The notes beneath the pieces were generated by a model. That model was not told where the DNA came from and made no database searches. It saw only the letters and a list, made by a program, of their open reading frames with translations. The translations under genes were made by a program, and so were the position numbers. Below are positions 7,684 to 15,172 of a stretch of DNA of 23,772 nt, piece after piece (the stretch's first letter is position 1; every line of letters starts with the position of its first letter). This DNA comes from JAAYAY01 sp964429355 (GTDB lineage Bacteria; Planctomycetota; Planctomycetia; Pirellulales; Thermoguttaceae), in the NCBI GenBank assembly GCA_964429355.1, contig CAYSCH010000113.1, positions 1 to 23,772 of the forward strand. The letters run 5' to 3'.

Positions 7684-8223
7684 AATCCTCGTCGCTTCGC
7701 TGCTCCTGATCGGCAGCCTGTTCATGCTGTTGGCGAGCGTCGGTGTCGTGCGGATGCCCGATGTCTACATGCGGTTGGCAACGTCGACCAAGGCCAGCAC
7801 ACTGGGCGTCGCTTGCATCTTGACGGCCGTGGCCGTGCATTTCGCTCAGATGGGCGTCGGTACCCGGGCTATCGCCGCCGTGGTGTTCATCTTCCTCACC
7901 GCTCCGATCGCTGCACACATGATCGGTCGTGCAGCCTATGTGGTCGGTGTGCCCATGTGGAACCGAGCCGTTGTCGATGAATTGCGGGACCGCCGACCTG
8001 GCGGGCCGCTGCAAATGTCAACCGCAACCGGCGACCAGGGCTCCGGGGACCCGNNNNNNNNNNNNNNNNNNNNNNNNNNNNNNNNNNNNNNNNNNNNNNN
8101 NNNNNNNNNNNNNNNNNNNNNNNNNNNNNNNNNNNNNNNNNNNNNNNNNNNNNTGGCGGGCCGCTGCAAATGTCAACCGCAACCGGCGACCAGGGCTCCG
8201 GGGACCCGTCCGGCCGCAAATAG
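7676..8223 (+). CDS. mrpG: Na+/H+ antiporter subunit G (MrpG/MnhG), interrupted by assembly gap
   Basis: The last Mrp subunit. The N-terminal 115 residues are typical: three helices and 'LLASVGVVRMPDVYMRLATSTKASTLG', here noted as the region at residues 14-40 with the conserved Arg-x-Pro-Asp-x-x-x-Arg. AAGGAG at 7662-7667 serves the ATG at 7676. The coding sequence runs into 100 Ns (8054-8153), and the 55 bp before the gap are repeated right after it. If gap and one copy are removed, the frame reads ...GDQGSGDP-SGRK-stop (TAG 8221-8223), giving 130 aa, a normal MrpG length. As printed, the arbitrary gap length throws the tail out of frame. The tail after about residue 110 is hydrophilic and not conserved. 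Confidence 0.88.
7999..8053 (+). repeat. 55-bp direct repeat, copy 1 (abuts gap)
   Basis: These 55 bases, inside the 3' end of mrpG, are identical to 8154-8208. The copy ends exactly at the first N. This is the pattern of two contig ends sharing a k-mer-length overlap, not of a biological repeat. Confidence 0.95.
8054..8153. other. Assembly gap of 100 Ns
   Basis: Exactly 100 unknown bases, a usual scaffolding placeholder. The identical 55-bp flanks suggest that the true distance is zero and that the two contigs overlap. Confidence 0.97.
8154..8208 (+). repeat. 55-bp direct repeat, copy 2 (abuts gap)
   Basis: Second copy of 7999-8053, starting at the first base after the Ns. It is followed by the natural end of mrpG (8209-8223). 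Confidence 0.95.
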
Positions 8224-8373
8224 CCGACAAGGCCTCGCAAGACTCAGGTGACTCGTCAGGAATCCGGTGGGATCCGTCCGTTCATGAATGTTGCAGAGGG
8301 AGCATTCGGAACACTTCTGGTCGCTGCAGTAGTCGGCGTCGAGGAGATCGGCATAGCCGAGGATGGCCGTCAA
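8224..8373 (-). pseudogene. Possible histidine-kinase remnant
   Basis: On the - strand a TTG at 8371-8373 opens a frame reading LTAILGYADLLDAD, very like the segment after the phosphorylated His in many sensor kinases ('HELRTPLTAILGYADLL'). It continues with a Cys-rich stretch (CSDQKCSECSLC) and then loses resemblance. A stop codon (TAG) lies directly upstream in frame, so the His box itself is missing. It may be a decayed kinase fragment or chance similarity. An intact kinase on the same strand lies 1 kb away. Confidence 0.25.
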
Positions 8374-8397
8374 CTACGGAAGGCATGAAGGAATTGG

Positions 8398-8441
8398 GGA
8401 ATACTGGGCGAAAGACACGGATTGTCTTTGCCCAGTATTCC
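8398..8441. terminator. Long hairpin between mrpG and the zinc peptidase gene
   Basis: An inverted repeat with a perfect 12-bp outer stem (GGAATACTGGGC at 8398-8409 with its complement at 8430-8441), one bulged G (8410), a 7-bp inner stem (AAAGACA/TGTCTTT) and a 5-base loop. It lies between converging genes, so a bidirectional terminator or mRNA-stabilising end is plausible. There is no T-tract on either side, and the stem is longer than usual, so a dispersed palindromic repeat is an alternative. Confidence 0.6.
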
Positions 8442-8495
8442 AATCAATCTTCCATCATTTCTGTTCAAACCGGGAAGTCATTCTCTCACCGGTTC

Positions 8496-9167
8496 TCAGT
8501 CGCGGCGCGACGAGTAGGCAAGGACATAATAGAGCAGCGTCAACACAGCCTGGAGCGTGGCGGCTACGTAGGTGAGGGCCGCGGCGTTGAGCACTCCGCC
8601 GACGTATCTCATTTCGCCGGGACCAACGATCCCGAGGGTTGCCAACTGCACTTTCGCCCGTGAGCTCGCGTTGAATTCGACCGGCAGGTTCACCACCTGG
8701 AAGAAGACCACGAAGCTGAAAAGGACGATCCCGGCCAGCAACAGGGGCTGGAACGAGAAAACCAGTCCGAAGAAGGCCAGCATCAGCCCGATGTTGCTAC
8801 CGAATCCGGCGGCGGGCACGGCCAGGTTGCGGACCACCAGGGGGGCGTAGTTGCGAGCGTCCTGGATTGCGTGGCCCGCCTCGTGCGCAGCAATGCCGAC
8901 GGCGGCAAGGGAACGGCTCTGGTAGACCTCCTGGCTCAACCGAAGCACCTTCTGACGCGGATCGTAATGATCCGACAGGTGACCGGGTGTCATTTCGATA
9001 TCGACGTTCTGGAGTCCCGCCGAGTCGAGGATGTGCCTCGCCGCCGCCGCTCCACTCAAGGGCGCCGGCTGTTGCTGGGCCCGGGCATAGGATGAGCGGA
9101 TCATCATCTGGGCCACGAAGCCCAACAACATGGCGGGGGCTATGAAAATGAGCAGTCCGAAAGTCAT
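8496..9167 (-). CDS. YugP-type membrane zinc metallopeptidase
   Basis: A 223-aa integral-membrane peptidase of the Zn_peptidase_2 (YugP) family. The zinc site is HEAGH (His95-His99, with Glu96 as catalytic base), and the family's downstream motif 'LPVEFNASSRAK' supplies a likely third ligand, Glu164. Membrane helices lie at about residues 2-22, 115-138, 140-158 and 190-215. The typical 'DHYDPRQKVLRLS' precedes the catalytic helix. AAGGA lies about nine bases before the ATG. Substrates are unknown in the family; a role in membrane protein quality control is often assumed. It converges on the Mrp operon and follows the kinase gene on the same strand after 270 bp, so is probably a separate transcript. 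Confidence 0.9.
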   Translation of the reverse strand: MTFGLLIFIAPAMLLGFVAQMMIRSSYARAQQQPAPLSGAAAARHILDSAGLQNVDIEMTPGHLSDHYDPRQKVLRLSQEVYQSRSLAAVGIAAHEAGHAIQDARNYAPLVVRNLAVPAAGFGSNIGLMLAFFGLVFSFQPLLLAGIVLFSFVVFFQVVNLPVEFNASSRAKVQLATLGIVGPGEMRYVGGVLNAAALTYVAATLQAVLTLLYYVLAYSSRRD

Positions 9168-9259
9168 GTTTTTTGTTCCTTAATACTCCCCGCTACGCTG
9201 GGGGGCATGGCTGCATTCCTACGTTGCGGGCCTGTTTCTGAGGATGGGTTTGTTTCTCT

Positions 9260-9265
9260 ATTATA
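9260..9265 (-). promoter_or_regulatory. Candidate -10 box for the zinc peptidase gene
   Basis: The - strand reads TATAAT here, 93 bases before the start codon at 9167. No good -35 is seen at 16-18 bp, so the call rests on the -10 match alone. Confidence 0.3.
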
Positions 9266-9361
9266 GATGTTCGCCGCCGTGGGCACGTTACAGGGCATGG
9301 CGACACGACGATCCCAGCCTTCCATTCTACGTAATCGGCCAAGTCGGGGTTTGACTACTGC

Positions 9362-9399
9362 CTGCCGAAGGGCCGCGTGTGGCCCTATCATCCTGGCAG
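9362..9399 (-). terminator. Nested inverted repeat downstream of the kinase gene
   Basis: An inner perfect 6-bp stem (AGGGCC 9369-9374, GGCCCT 9381-9386, 6-base loop) lies within outer CTGCC/GGCAG arms (9362-9366, 9395-9399). It starts 39 bases after the kinase stop codon. No T-run follows, so it may be a Rho-dependent 3' structure. Confidence 0.35.
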
Positions 9400-9437
9400 A
9401 ATGCGACTTGCGCCACAAGAGGCGATCGTCTGCCGAC

Positions 9438-10763
9438 TCAACTGTCAGAACCCGAGAAATACCTTTTGGGCTTGTTGCGGCGGGAGGGGCCGCGATGCGG
9501 GTGGAGCGGCGGATCTTCGTGGGGCCGGTCGTGATCGAGCCGACGGTCGGGCAAGATCAACTCGCTGGCAGATAACCGCTCACAGGGCTCCGAGTCGATT
9601 TCCGGGACGCCCACAGTTGGCAGTTGCACTTCGAAAGATGTGCCCTGTTCGGGTCCTGATACGACACGAATGGACCCGCCATAGTGCTGCACGATCTTGC
9701 GGACGATGGCCAGCCCCATGCCGGAGCCGTCGGATTCCGTGCCGGGCACGCGCCGCCCGGGCAGGAAGATCTCTTCCTGCCACTCGGCCGGAATTCCGGG
9801 CCCGTTGTCGTGGATGCGGAGCCGGGCCATCTGCGACTGGTCGCAGTTGGTTTGTCCGCTGATGGTGATCTGTGGCCGTTGGGGGTCGGTGCCATGCTTG
9901 AGGGCGTTTCGGACCAGGTTCGTGACCACTTGCTTCAAACGATGCCGGTTGCACCACAGTTTCGGCAGATCGCGGCTCAGTTCCACGGCCACTCCCCGCC
10001 TGGTGAACAATTCGCGTTGCTCGAAGAGCACCTCTTCCACGACGCCATCGGTATCGGCCAACTCGGGCTCCATTTCCACGCGACCGGTCCGCGCCAGGCC
10101 GACCAGGTCGTTCAGAAATCGCCTCGATTCGGTCATGCAGGCCCGCACGTGGGCGGCGATCTCCTTGAGGTCGCCGTCGTCCGTGTGCCGTGTTTCGAGG
10201 GCCCGCTGCAGCCTGGAAAATGAGTTCTCCATGAGCATGAAGTTGGCGTTCATGTCGTGTGAGAGCGCGCGAATCAGGTGATCCAGTTGGTCATGGGACT
10301 GGCGCATCCGACGGACCATGCGACGATAGTCCCGATGGAGCTGAATCTGCCGAATCGCGCCGAAAATGGTCCGGGCAAGCTGCTGCTCGTCGATTTGCCC
10401 TCGAACCACGTAGTCGCAGGCCGCCGACTGAGCCATTTCGGCTGCCAGCTGGGGTGTGTCGCTGTCTGCCACAAGAATCGTGGCTGTCTCGGGAGAAGTC
10501 CGCGCCCACTGGGCAGCCAGGTCCAGGCCGCGCCGGTCGTCGACGGTCTCGGCGACAAACACGACGTCGAAAGGGCCTTCCTTTTGTCGCTCGATCGCTT
10601 CGCTGGCTCCCGATGCCTCGGATACCTGCGCATTGCGTCCGAAACGCGCACGCAGGGGGCGGATCAATCGTACCCGTTCAACCCGCAACGGATGAACGAC
10701 TAGTACCCGGATCCATGAAGGATCTTCCCGGTTCGGCATTGGCTTGCTCGACGCTTTTGACAT
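9438..10763 (-). CDS. Histidine kinase with degenerate receiver-like N-terminus
   Basis: A 441-aa soluble sensor kinase with no membrane helix. Residues 16-140 follow the receiver fold (VLVVHP..., DVVFVAE..., TILVADSD, CDYVVRG), but the acidic pair at the first strand is His-Pro, the phosphoacceptor position is Ala71, and the conserved Lys is Arg121, so it should not be phosphorylated there. A linker helix leads to the dimerisation domain with His169 (ALSHDMNANF), then the ATPase: N box 'VVTNLVRNALKHG' (279-291), G1 'DNGPGIP' (319-325), G2 'GSGMGLAIV' (346-354). The C-terminal 55 residues are basic and Pro/His-rich, unlike known domains. No response regulator is adjacent, so it is an orphan. 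The start has only a weak ribosome site. Confidence 0.9.
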   Translation of the reverse strand: MSKASSKPMPNREDPSWIRVLVVHPLRVERVRLIRPLRARFGRNAQVSEASGASEAIERQKEGPFDVVFVAETVDDRRGLDLAAQWARTSPETATILVADSDTPQLAAEMAQSAACDYVVRGQIDEQQLARTIFGAIRQIQLHRDYRRMVRRMRQSHDQLDHLIRALSHDMNANFMLMENSFSRLQRALETRHTDDGDLKEIAAHVRACMTESRRFLNDLVGLARTGRVEMEPELADTDGVVEEVLFEQRELFTRRGVAVELSRDLPKLWCNRHRLKQVVTNLVRNALKHGTDPQRPQITISGQTNCDQSQMARLRIHDNGPGIPAEWQEEIFLPGRRVPGTESDGSGMGLAIVRKIVQHYGGSIRVVSGPEQGTSFEVQLPTVGVPEIDSEPCERLSASELILPDRRLDHDRPHEDPPLHPHRGPSRRNKPKRYFSGSDS

Positions 10764-11114
10764 CCCGCTTCGCCTTCAAGTCACGTAGCGCTGGTTGTTT
10801 CCGCCAAGCGTCCCGCATTCAGATCTTCACCTGCCGACAGACGCCTCCTGGGAGAATCGACTTGCCTTCTCGTCAAAGTTTTCCAAAATACCGTAGATAC
10901 CCGCATTTGCCCGCCAAGCCGCCGTACAATCGTTTGGTCCGGAAAAATCCGAGGCCAGATGGGGCATGAACGCAGCCAGACGGGTGGGACGCGGCACGGT
11001 ACACTACTGCCCCCTAACAGTGGGAGAATAGATTCCCGGCAAACGTCCAGGGTGTAGAATAGGCGGCAGCCCTTATTCTTTTGGTGCGGAATCGGCCATG
11101 GTGGCCGCACTGTC
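10764..11114. other. Divergent intergenic region (kinase / lipoprotein)
   Basis: It separates the - strand kinase from the + strand lipoprotein gene and should hold both promoters. A TAGAAT at 11055-11060 may be a -10 box for the + strand but lacks a good -35. An imperfect hairpin joins AGAATAGG (11056-11063) and CCTTATTCT (11071-11079). A perfect 6-bp inverted repeat, CGGCCA/TGGCCG with a 3-base centre, lies at 11093-11107, just before the lipoprotein ATG, where it could act as an operator or mask translation. No gene seen. Confidence 0.5.
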
Positions 11115-11435
11115 ATGAGATATTTCTCATCCACGATCCCTCTGGTGCTCCTGGGCGTTGCGGCGATTGGCTGCACGCATAAGCCGGAGCCGATCTCGGT
11201 GCAGCCTTCGTCTGCGGAGACTTCAACGTTGGCGAAATCCAAGGGAGGGAATCTGGCCACGCTTCACTACGACACGGGCGATGTCGAAGAGTGGCCTGAC
11301 TACAACCTCCCCCTGAACCATTCGTTCGACCCCTACGAAGTTCCGCCAGAGATCGTAGGGCCTTTCCCGGAGAGTATAATTCCCCAGGCCGGCGGGGCCG
11401 GTGAGCCAAAGCGGGCTGCTGCTCGAGCCAAATAG
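11115..11435 (+). CDS. Small predicted lipoprotein (106 aa)
   Basis: Not assigned to a known family. The N-terminus is a lipoprotein signal peptide: MRYFSS, a hydrophobic run (TIPLVLLGVAAIG) and Cys20 in an AIGC lipobox. The mature part is hydrophilic with an acidic/aromatic patch (DTGDVEEWPDYNLPLNHSFDP, listed here as residues 53-73) and a basic Ala/Arg C-terminus. It is probably an envelope lipoprotein. No Shine-Dalgarno sequence is visible; an inverted repeat lies there instead. It is followed by a terminator-like hairpin, so it is likely transcribed alone. Confidence 0.65.
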   Translation: MRYFSSTIPLVLLGVAAIGCTHKPEPISVQPSSAETSTLAKSKGGNLATLHYDTGDVEEWPDYNLPLNHSFDPYEVPPEIVGPFPESIIPQAGGAGEPKRAAARAK

Positions 11436-11450
11436 TCTGCTCCCGGCAAG

Positions 11451-11483
11451 TCGCGAGTCGTTGTGAGAGACTTCGCGATTTTT
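11451..11483 (+). terminator. Rho-independent terminator-like hairpin after the lipoprotein gene
   Basis: TCGCGAGTC (11451-11459) pairs with GACTTCGCGA (11469-11478) with one bulged base and a 9-base loop, followed directly by TTTTT (11479-11483). It lies 15 bases after the stop codon. Its right half overlaps a sequence closely related to the Rex-like element before mrpA. Confidence 0.6.
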
Positions 11484-11488
11484 GAGGA
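11461..11488 (+). repeat. Second copy of the mrpA-upstream element
   Basis: Over 28 bases this matches 2234-2261 at 23 positions; four of the five differences are transitions. Here the Rex-like half-sites are weaker (TTGTGAG...TTCGCGA). It lies between the lipoprotein and the large J-like gene. Confidence 0.5.
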
Positions 11489-11656
11489 TAGTATTGGCCC
11501 CTTGCATTCCGCTGCTCAACCTATTACCAAGAAAGAGGTGCGGGCCGGAGGGGCGTGACGGACTTGACGCTTGCAGACAACAAGTCTCTCCCAGGCAGTT
11601 TCGCAAGTGGGATTTGGAGAATCTGGGGCCCGGCGGTTTGTGTGAAAAGGCAGAAC

Positions 11657-14600
11657 GTGGCCGCAGCTTTCGATCCGTATCACCGATGGTTGGGAATTCC
11701 TCCCAGCGAGCAGCCACCCGACCATTACCGGTTGCTTGGACTGGCTCGATATGAAGACGATCCTGAAGTGATCGAGAATGCGGCCAACCAGCGCATGGCC
11801 CATCTCCGATCGTTTCAGACGAGTCGCCACGCTGCCGAGTCCCAGCGACTTCTGAACGAGGTGGCGACTGCCCGGGTTTGCCTTCTGAACGTGGACAAGA
11901 AGGCCGATTACGACCAGAGTTTGCGGGGGGCAGAACCACCGCCTTTGGTTGTTGCCAACTCTTCCGGTAGTCCCTTGGAGCCGCCTGCGGCAGTCTCGGT
12001 ACCCCCGCCAGTCGCTCTGGCGCCTCGCATCGAGGTAAGGAACGCGGACTCTCACCTGCGCGGCCATCGGGATCCACACACGCGATCGCGGTATCCCCCT
12101 GGAGTGCGTATCGCCTTGGGTGGGACCCTGGCGGCCTTGGGCCTGGTCATTGCCATCGCTCTGTCGACTGGCGAAAACCGGATCTCCACCGCGGTCGTGG
12201 TGCTCGAGCTGGCGGGCGCGGATCGCGGGGACGTTGCCCTCTCGATCGATGGAATCGATCAGAAGCTCCCATCCTCCGATCCGCTGCAGTTCCGCTGCGA
12301 ACCAGGGTCGCACGAACTCATCGCGGTGCGTCGCGGTTACCCACCGTTCACTGCTCACATAACTCTCAGAGCGCGAGAACGGCTCGCGATCAGGCCCGTT
12401 TGGGGCCCACCGGCGGCGGCCGTTGTCGAGACAACCGATGCCGCCCCGGCAGAGAACGGCGCACGATCCGAATCGGAACCAGCCGCCTCGCCCTCCACGG
12501 ATGCCGCGACTTCTCAGGGGACCGCAGCGGCGTCAGGCAATTCCTCGTCGGGGGAGGCGCCAATGTCTCCGCCGGAAACCGCTCCAAGTTCCATCGGGGC
12601 AGGCGAGACGCTTGCAGAACAAACGGCCACCCTCAGCCAGATGGCGCAGAGCGCCACGGATGCCGACGCCATCCGGTCGCTCCTGGCTGCGGCCGACGGA
12701 GTTATGGATGCCGCGGCGGCCGGGAATCGCCACGATCTTGCCTCCCAGCTCCTGGCCGCATTTCAGACCGAAGTCGGCAGGAAGCCCTCCTGGCGGCCCT
12801 TTGAGCAGAGGATCACCCAGCGGCAGGCATTTCAGCGAGCCCTGGCCGACCTGGCAACCCGGCCCGACGACCCCAGCGCCAATGCCGTTGCCGGCCGCTG
12901 GTACATGGTCGAAGCCAACGCCCCTGACAAGGCCTTTCCGTACATCGCCAAGATGCAGCAGGCGACGCTCAGTTCGCTCGCCCATAGCGAACTCAGCCCG
13001 CCGGCATCGGCGGACGAACAGGCGGTGCTGGGCGATCGCTGGTGGGACCAGGCGGAGTCGGCGACAGACTCTTCTCTGAAGGAAGCTTTTCGGAATCGCG
13101 CCGTCCATTGGTACAAGCAGGCTCGCCCCAATCTGACTTCGATGTTGCTGATCGCGAAAATCGACAGCCGGATCGGACAGTCCAGCGAAAGCCCGCACGC
13201 TGCCTCGAATGGGCAAGGAACCTTCTGGCATCTGCCCGAAGGGCCGACGATTACCAAGGGGCGTTGGGTCGATCTGCTGGAGGTGGTCAATCCCGCACGC
13301 GACGCGATACGCGGCCAGTGGCGGCGCCAAGGAACGACGCTTGCGACCGCGGCCCCTGGAAGCGCCTTGATGCTTCCTGTTGCGGTTTCCGGCGATTACG
13401 AGTTGGAGGTCCAGTTCTCGCTTGTCAATGGCCCGCCGGAGGGCCTTTCGATCACGCTCCCCGTCGGTTTCCACGCGTGCAATGTTCTCCTTCCGTTCAA
13501 CCAGCGCACCGACGTGTTGCACGACATCAACGGCCAACCGCACAGCACACCCGTTTCCCGATTGGAGTCGGGGCGTCTCCTCTTGGCACGGTTCCGTGTT
13601 GCCACGGTCGACTCCCAGAAACAGATCTCGGTGCTCATTAATGGAGGGCCTTACTTCCAGTGGCAGGGTGATGAATCGCTCTTCTCGTGTTCTGAGAGAG
13701 GCCGATTGCCGAGAATGAACCAGCCCGGCCTGATGAACCATCGGGAGACGTTTGCCTTCGAGGCCATTCGCTTCCAGTTGCTCGAGGGAGAGGCACGGCG
13801 GATCACCAGTGCGGGCCTGCCGCCTCAGCCTTACCTTCTCACCGGCGACGTGGGAGGATTCCAGGGCACCGTCTTTGAAGACTTCGCCCCCAAGGACGCG
13901 GTGCTGGCCGGGCTCCGCTGCGCCTCCGGGGGCTTTGGGCTGGGAGGACTCCAGGCGATCTATCGCACCGGCGACGGCCAGCTCGCCGAAGGAACCTGGG
14001 TGGGTGACGCCGCTCAGCCGAACAACTCGATCGTTGCCAGGGAGGGCTACGCTGTGGGAGCCCTGATCTTCGAAACCCAGAATCGATCGCTGGCCGGTGT
14101 GACCGTCCGTTTCTATCGCCTCGATGCAGGCAGACTGGATCTCGGCGACACCTACGACAGCCCCCTCGTCGGACTCAAGGGAGTCGACGGTCCGGCCCTG
14201 GTTGAGACCCGGGGCCGGCCTGCGATCGGAGTTCACGGCCTGTGGAATCCCGGACAGGTCGTTTCTCTGGGACTCGTCTCCGCCCGCCCCGAAGAAGAAA
14301 CGCTCTGGAAAGCAGCCGAGGATGGCCGCGGGCAATACCTGACCCTTCTCGACCTGGAGCCGGCACAGTGTGCCGTGGCGGAACAAGACTACTCCCGACG
14401 CCTCGGTGTCGGTACGGCGGAACCTTCGCGCTGGCCGATCCTCGCCGCAGACTCGCAGTTCTGCGCCGAGTTTCTCTACGCTCCCGCCCCCTCACGGCTC
14501 ACCTGGAAACTGCCGTCGACGATGAAGAGTTTTTCCGCCGTCGGCTACTGCGCAGAAAGCCGCTCCGTCCTGTTCCGTGTGCTTGTCGATGGGCAATCGG

Positions 14601-15172
14601 TCTACCAGAGCCAACAAGCCGGTGTCGCGCCGATCAAGATCGATCTGCCCCCTGGAGAACAGCTGGAATTGCAGGTCGACGAGATGGCCAACGGCCGGGA
14701 TGATGAAAGCTACTGGCTCTTCCCCCGCGTCCACACCCGTCCGGCAAATGCTTTGAAAGCCTTCGACGAAAAGGATGCCAGAAGCAAGCAACTCGCACAG
14801 ATTGCCCCCCTGACCCAGGTGATCGCCCCACGCAATCCCGCCCAGAAACGTCTCGCGCCGGTCTATCCCGTCGATGGTCTGTGTCACGAATTCCTATATG
14901 CCCACCCCCCGTCGCGGATTGTGTACCAGGTGCCGAAAGGCGCCAAGCGGTTTTCTGCGATCGGCTACTGCGTTGACGGCAAGACGGTCCGATTCCGCGT
15001 CTCTGTCAACGGCAACGTTGTCCACCAGGGCGGCCCGGCAGGGATCGAGAAGATCCAGTTCTCCTTGCCGCGACAAGCCGAAACCGTCGAACTGTGGATC
15101 GATCCGTCCACGGAAGGCCAGGTACGTCCGGAGGACGTAGCCTTCTGGTGTTTCCCGCGGTTTGCCCGGTGA
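11657..15172 (+). CDS. Planctomycete-type J-like membrane protein with duplicated NPCBM-like C-terminus
   Basis: A 1171-aa multidomain protein. Residues 4-90 hold the planctomycete J-domain-like module (FDPYHRWLGIPP, HYRLLGL, ending KADYDQSL); the HPD of true DnaJ is absent. A Pro-rich linker leads to a membrane helix (about 152-170), a PEGA-like domain (188-246), an Ala/Ser/Glu-rich linker, a helical TPR-like region with 'RWWDQAE' and 'AVHWYKQARPNL' (320-506), a beta-rich domain (about 520-710), a jacalin-like Gly-rich domain (727-876: GLRCASGGFGLGGLQ, REGYAVGALI), and two copies of an NPCBM-like domain (938-1026 and 1078-1171, both EFLYA...PSR and FSA(V/I)GYC). Function is unknown; envelope carbohydrate binding is inferred. 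GTG 11657 is chosen because AAAGG lies six bases before it and relatives start just before FDPY; GTG 11555 would add 34 residues unlike the family. Confidence 0.85.
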   Translation: MAAAFDPYHRWLGIPPSEQPPDHYRLLGLARYEDDPEVIENAANQRMAHLRSFQTSRHAAESQRLLNEVATARVCLLNVDKKADYDQSLRGAEPPPLVVANSSGSPLEPPAAVSVPPPVALAPRIEVRNADSHLRGHRDPHTRSRYPPGVRIALGGTLAALGLVIAIALSTGENRISTAVVVLELAGADRGDVALSIDGIDQKLPSSDPLQFRCEPGSHELIAVRRGYPPFTAHITLRARERLAIRPVWGPPAAAVVETTDAAPAENGARSESEPAASPSTDAATSQGTAAASGNSSSGEAPMSPPETAPSSIGAGETLAEQTATLSQMAQSATDADAIRSLLAAADGVMDAAAAGNRHDLASQLLAAFQTEVGRKPSWRPFEQRITQRQAFQRALADLATRPDDPSANAVAGRWYMVEANAPDKAFPYIAKMQQATLSSLAHSELSPPASADEQAVLGDRWWDQAESATDSSLKEAFRNRAVHWYKQARPNLTSMLLIAKIDSRIGQSSESPHAASNGQGTFWHLPEGPTITKGRWVDLLEVVNPARDAIRGQWRRQGTTLATAAPGSALMLPVAVSGDYELEVQFSLVNGPPEGLSITLPVGFHACNVLLPFNQRTDVLHDINGQPHSTPVSRLESGRLLLARFRVATVDSQKQISVLINGGPYFQWQGDESLFSCSERGRLPRMNQPGLMNHRETFAFEAIRFQLLEGEARRITSAGLPPQPYLLTGDVGGFQGTVFEDFAPKDAVLAGLRCASGGFGLGGLQAIYRTGDGQLAEGTWVGDAAQPNNSIVAREGYAVGALIFETQNRSLAGVTVRFYRLDAGRLDLGDTYDSPLVGLKGVDGPALVETRGRPAIGVHGLWNPGQVVSLGLVSARPEEETLWKAAEDGRGQYLTLLDLEPAQCAVAEQDYSRRLGVGTAEPSRWPILAADSQFCAEFLYAPAPSRLTWKLPSTMKSFSAVGYCAESRSVLFRVLVDGQSVYQSQQAGVAPIKIDLPPGEQLELQVDEMANGRDDESYWLFPRVHTRPANALKAFDEKDARSKQLAQIAPLTQVIAPRNPAQKRLAPVYPVDGLCHEFLYAHPPSRIVYQVPKGAKRFSAIGYCVDGKTVRFRVSVNGNVVHQGGPAGIEKIQFSLPRQAETVELWIDPSTEGQVRPEDVAFWCFPRFAR

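Noticed and set aside
7999..8208. 55-bp pair read as a target-site duplication, CRISPR repeat or tandem repeat
   Set aside because: Only two copies, each touching the N gap exactly, and collapse restores a gene; assembly overlap explains it fully.
12533..14386. 617-aa - strand frame opposite the J-like gene
   Set aside because: No domain, composition of a reverse-strand shadow, and the + strand has recognisable duplicated domains there.
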